Positions 61,641 to 64,000 of a DNA stretch of 64,000 nt are shown here, in pieces. The notes below the pieces were generated by a model. That model saw only the letters and a list, made by a program, of their open reading frames with translations, was not told where the DNA came from and did not search any database. A program made the position numbers and the translations under genes. The stretch comes from Solirubrobacter soli DSM 22325 (GTDB lineage Bacteria; Actinomycetota; Thermoleophilia; Solirubrobacterales; Solirubrobacteraceae): NCBI RefSeq assembly GCF_000423665.1, contig NZ_KE384073.1:138144-202143 (forward strand). Direction: 5' to 3'. The number at the start of each line of letters is the position of its first letter. Positions within the stretch are counted from its first letter, which is position 1.

Positions 61641-62782
61641 TGATCGACAACATCGGGACGCTGGTCACCAACGACCCCGAGCTCGGGACGATCAAGGACG
61701 CCGCCATCGTGTTCGACGGCGGCCTCGTCGCCTGGGCGGGTCCGAGTACCCAAGCGCCCGAGGCCGCCGGAACCACCCGCCTGGACGCCGAAGGCCGGGC
61801 CGTCATCCCGGGCTTCGTCGACTCTCACGGGCACCTCGTGTTCGCGGGAGAACGGGCCGAGGAGTTCGCCGCCCGGATGGAAGGCCGTCCCTACACGGCC
61901 GGCGGCATCAAGACCACGGTCGCCGCGACCCGCGCCGCCACCGATGAACAGCTGGGCGCGAACCTCGACCGCCTCATCAACGAGGCGCTCCGGTCGGGAA
62001 CGACGACGGTCGAGACCAAGTCCGGCTACGGCCTCACCGTCCCTGATGAGCGCCGCAGCCTCGAGGTCGCGACCCCGCGCACCCGCGAGACCACGTTCCT
62101 CGGCGCCCACGTGGTCCCTCCGGAACACGACGCGGACGCCTATGTCGATCTCGTCAAAGGCGAGATGCTCGACGCCTGCGCGCCTCATGCGCGCTGGATC
62201 GATGTCTTCTGCGAGAGCGGCGCGTTCGACGGTGACCAGACCCGCGCGATCCTCGAGGCCGGGATCGCCAAAGGCCTGACGCCGCGCGTCCACGCCAACC
62301 AGCTCGGCCACGGTCCTGGCGTCCAGATCGCGTGCGAGCTGAACGCCGCCTCCGCGGACCATGTCACCCATGTCACCGACGACGACGTCGACGCCCTCGC
62401 GAGCTCCGGCACCATCGCCACCCTGCTCCCGGGCGCGGAGTTCTCGACCCGCGCCCGCTATCCCGACGCCCGGCGCCTGATCGACGCCGGCGTCACCGTC
62501 GCGCTCGCCGCCGACTGCAACCCCGGCTCGAGCTATACGACGAACATCCCGTTCTGCATCGCGATCGCGGTGCGAGAGATGGGCATGACCACCGACGAAG
62601 CGGTCTGGGCCGCAACCAAGGGCGGAGCATTAGCGCTCCGCCGCCACGATGTCGGTCATCTCGCGCCCGGCGCTCGGGCCGACGCGATCCTCCTTGACGC
62701 TCCGAGCCATATCCATCTGGCTTACCGACCGGGTGTGCCGCTTGTGACCGCCGTGTTCGTCGGCGGTCGACGAGCGATCTAG
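61640..62782 (+). CDS. hutI: Imidazolonepropionase (380 aa)
   Basis: It opens the imidazolone ring to N-formimino-L-glutamate. Signatures are PGFVDSHGHLVFAGERAEEFAARMEG (HxH metal site and substrate Arg), TTTVETKSGYGLT, FLGAHVVPPE, HANQLG (His), HVTHVTDDDV and AADCNPGSSYTTN. The chemical order is HutH, HutU, HutI, HutF; the gene order places hutF before hutI. The ATG is chosen over an adjacent GTG. It is the last gene of the operon. Confidence 0.95.
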   Translation: MIDNIGTLVTNDPELGTIKDAAIVFDGGLVAWAGPSTQAPEAAGTTRLDAEGRAVIPGFVDSHGHLVFAGERAEEFAARMEGRPYTAGGIKTTVAATRAATDEQLGANLDRLINEALRSGTTTVETKSGYGLTVPDERRSLEVATPRTRETTFLGAHVVPPEHDADAYVDLVKGEMLDACAPHARWIDVFCESGAFDGDQTRAILEAGIAKGLTPRVHANQLGHGPGVQIACELNAASADHVTHVTDDDVDALASSGTIATLLPGAEFSTRARYPDARRLIDAGVTVALAADCNPGSSYTTNIPFCIAIAVREMGMTTDEAVWAATKGGALALRRHDVGHLAPGARADAILLDAPSHIHLAYRPGVPLVTAVFVGGRRAI

Positions 62783-62871
62783 GTCCAGGTCGCCCGGGCC
62801 TCGGCCAGCGTCGGCAGCAGCAGCGAAGCGGAGATGGCGGTGGAGAAAGCGAGAAGCTTGACCTTGTTCAT
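62779..62871 (-). CDS. Possible 30-aa signal-peptide-like mini-ORF
   Basis: The frame encodes MNKVKLLAFSTAISASL...LAEARATWT, which looks like a complete export signal (basic start, hydrophobic core, ARA cleavage site) with only three residues after it. It could be a membrane micropeptide or the remnant of a decayed secreted protein. No TANNNT box or clear Shine-Dalgarno is seen. It overlaps the hutI stop by four bases on the opposite strand. Confidence 0.35.
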   Translation of the reverse strand: MNKVKLLAFSTAISASLLLPTLAEARATWT

Positions 62872-62894
62872 GGGACAAGCTTCGTCAGCACCGG

Positions 62895-63803
62895 TTACGT
62901 GCCGGTAATGCGGCGACTAAGCAGGGCCTCCAGCAGCGCCGCGAGCGCCGGCCGCTGCGCCGCGCCGCGCCGCAGGAGCGCGCTGATGTGGCGAAGGGGC
63001 GGCTCCGGAACCGCCCGCGCGTAGGCCACGCCCGCATGCTCGACGCACGCGAGCTCCGGCACCAGCCCCACGCCGATCCCGGCGGCCACGAGGCCGAGGA
63101 TCAGCGTCGCGTCGTCGGCCCGGTGCGCGATGCGCGGGACGAAGCCCGCAGCGCGGCACGCCTGCTCGACCGCGCCGACGAACTGCGTGCCCGCGATCCC
63201 GCTGATCCAGGGAGCCCCGGCGAGGTCGGCGAGCGGGACGTGCCCGTCCGGGGCCGGGGAGGGACGCGCCGCGGCGGGCAGCGCCAGCAGCAGCGGCTCC
63301 GACAAGAGGACGCGCTGCTCCAGACCGCCGACGGGCGCTGCCGTCACGTCCTCGTAGCTCTCCGAGATCAGGAGGTCGAGCGCGCCGGAACGCAGGAGCG
63401 GGATGCCGTCCTCCGGCTCGTGCTCGCGCACCGAGCAGGTGAGCTCGGGGTGGCGCGCCGCGAGCTCGCCGACGGCCGGTGCGACGAGCCGCGCGCCGGC
63501 GCTCGGGAACGCGCCGATCACCAGCTCGCCGCGCACGGCGCCCTGCTCGGCGGCGAGCTCGGCCTCGGCCGCGTCGAGCTCCGCCAGCACTCGATCCGTG
63601 CGGGCGACGAGCCGATGTGCCGCGGGCGTGAGCCGGACGTTCCGCCCGTCGCGTTCGAGCAGCGCCATGCCCACCTCGCGCTCGAGCTGTGAGAGCGACT
63701 GCGAGACGGCCGAGGCGGAGTAGCCGACCGCGCGGCCGACCTCGGCGATCGTGCCGCGTCGTGCGAGCTCGCTCAGCAGCCGCAGTCGCCGGAGGTCGAG
63801 CAT
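62895..63803 (-). CDS. LysR-family transcriptional regulator (302 aa)
   Basis: The winged helix begins at residue 1 (MLDLRRLRLLSELARRGTIAEVGRAVGYSASAVSQSLSQLEREVGMALLERDGRNVRLT), with the effector-binding domain at about 90-295 (GELVIGAFPSAGARLVAPAVGELAARHPEL; SGALDLLISESYED). The divergent gene at the window edge is its likely target; it may also be unrelated to the hut genes, which have their own IclR. TAAGCT lies 6 bases before the ATG and overlaps a T-N11-A palindrome. Confidence 0.9.
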   Translation of the reverse strand: MLDLRRLRLLSELARRGTIAEVGRAVGYSASAVSQSLSQLEREVGMALLERDGRNVRLTPAAHRLVARTDRVLAELDAAEAELAAEQGAVRGELVIGAFPSAGARLVAPAVGELAARHPELTCSVREHEPEDGIPLLRSGALDLLISESYEDVTAAPVGGLEQRVLLSEPLLLALPAAARPSPAPDGHVPLADLAGAPWISGIAGTQFVGAVEQACRAAGFVPRIAHRADDATLILGLVAAGIGVGLVPELACVEHAGVAYARAVPEPPLRHISALLRRGAAQRPALAALLEALLSRRITGT

Positions 63804-63815
63804 AAGCGCAGCTTA
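63803..63815. promoter_or_regulatory. LysR-type T-N11-A operator
   Basis: TAAGC-GCA-GCTTA is a perfect 13-base palindrome of the T-N11-A form. It contains the minus-strand -10 (TAAGCT, 63815-63810) and touches the regulator's own start codon, so autorepression is expected. Confidence 0.6.
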
Positions 63816-63873
63816 CGCCGTGCGTTGCGAATCGGAGCTTGTGGTTGATGATCGCGCGGCTGACAATCGCGGC

Positions 63874-64000
63874 TTGACCGAGCAACGCTATGAACCACTC
63901 CCCGGGCTCGCCGAGCTCCCGTCCTGGCTCTGGCGCCGGACCGGCCCCGCCACCCGGGTCGTCGGCGGGCTCGCGCTCCTCGCGGCGATCGCCTTCACGG
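63874..64000 (+). CDS. N-terminal fragment of a membrane protein (cut by window end)
   Basis: A TTG start opens a frame reading LTEQRYEPLPGLAELPSWLWRR, then TGPATRVVGGLALLAAIAFT, the beginning of a first membrane helix; the gene runs off the window. The basic WLWRR before the helix fits a cytoplasmic N-terminus. It is divergent from the LysR gene. The family is not identifiable from 42 residues. Confidence 0.6.
   Translation, partial: MTEQRYEPLPGLAELPSWLWRRTGPATRVVGGLALLAAIAFT

Overview
This is a GC-rich stretch (my estimate is above 70% G+C) with GTG, TTG and CTG starts, very short intergenic gaps, ECF sigma factors, MmyB-, MocR- and SigJ-type regulators and a consensus Gram-positive SOS box. 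I infer a high-GC Actinomycetota, most likely class Thermoleophilia (Solirubrobacter/Conexibacter-like); the assignment is by overall resemblance and unproven. I see no tRNA, rRNA, CRISPR array, insertion sequence or complete prophage.

Layout. 0-12.8 kb: a signalling locus with a hybrid histidine kinase, a PAS/GAF/GGDEF diguanylate cyclase, three response-regulator or phosphorelay proteins (two with a degenerate GGDEF domain beside receiver domains), a membrane-anchored HEAT-repeat protein and a processive family-2 glycosyltransferase. It reads as c-di-GMP and phosphorelay control of an exopolysaccharide synthase. 12.8-21 kb: secreted glycoside-hydrolase-like protein, SnoaL protein, ornithine-cyclodeaminase operon with a LysR regulator, YczE/MocR pair, ECF sigma factor with an anti-sigma-like partner. 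21-21.8 kb: an SOS box driving a 79-residue protein of unknown function and greA. 22-34 kb: secreted hydrolase and beta-helix protein divergent from a shared operator-like inverted repeat, epoxide hydrolase and M20 amidohydrolase, RDD protein, and a damaged patch with two frameshifts (XRE regulator and metallo-beta-lactamase-fold gene). 34-38 kb: FGE-like, MIP18-like, amidohydrolase and FKBP operon, then a 434-residue protein with a contractile-injection-cargo-like N-terminus and a probable papain-like domain. 38-51 kb: DedA, HAD phosphatase, polyamine synthase, transporters, SDRs, SigJ-type sigma factor, ThDP enzyme. 51.7-53.8 kb: a lysin/holin-like pair without phage neighbours. 56.4-62.8 kb: IclR regulator divergent from hutHUFI (histidine degradation to N-formylglutamate), then a LysR gene and the start of a membrane protein cut by the window edge.

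Cross-cutting signals. About fifteen genes have a TANNNT hexamer 6 to 8 bases before the start codon, which is the layout of leaderless transcripts; this fixes several starts, including a probable CTG start for the IclR gene. Two families of palindromic elements recur between genes, and one copy could fold in two exclusive ways around the Shine-Dalgarno of the glycosyltransferase gene.
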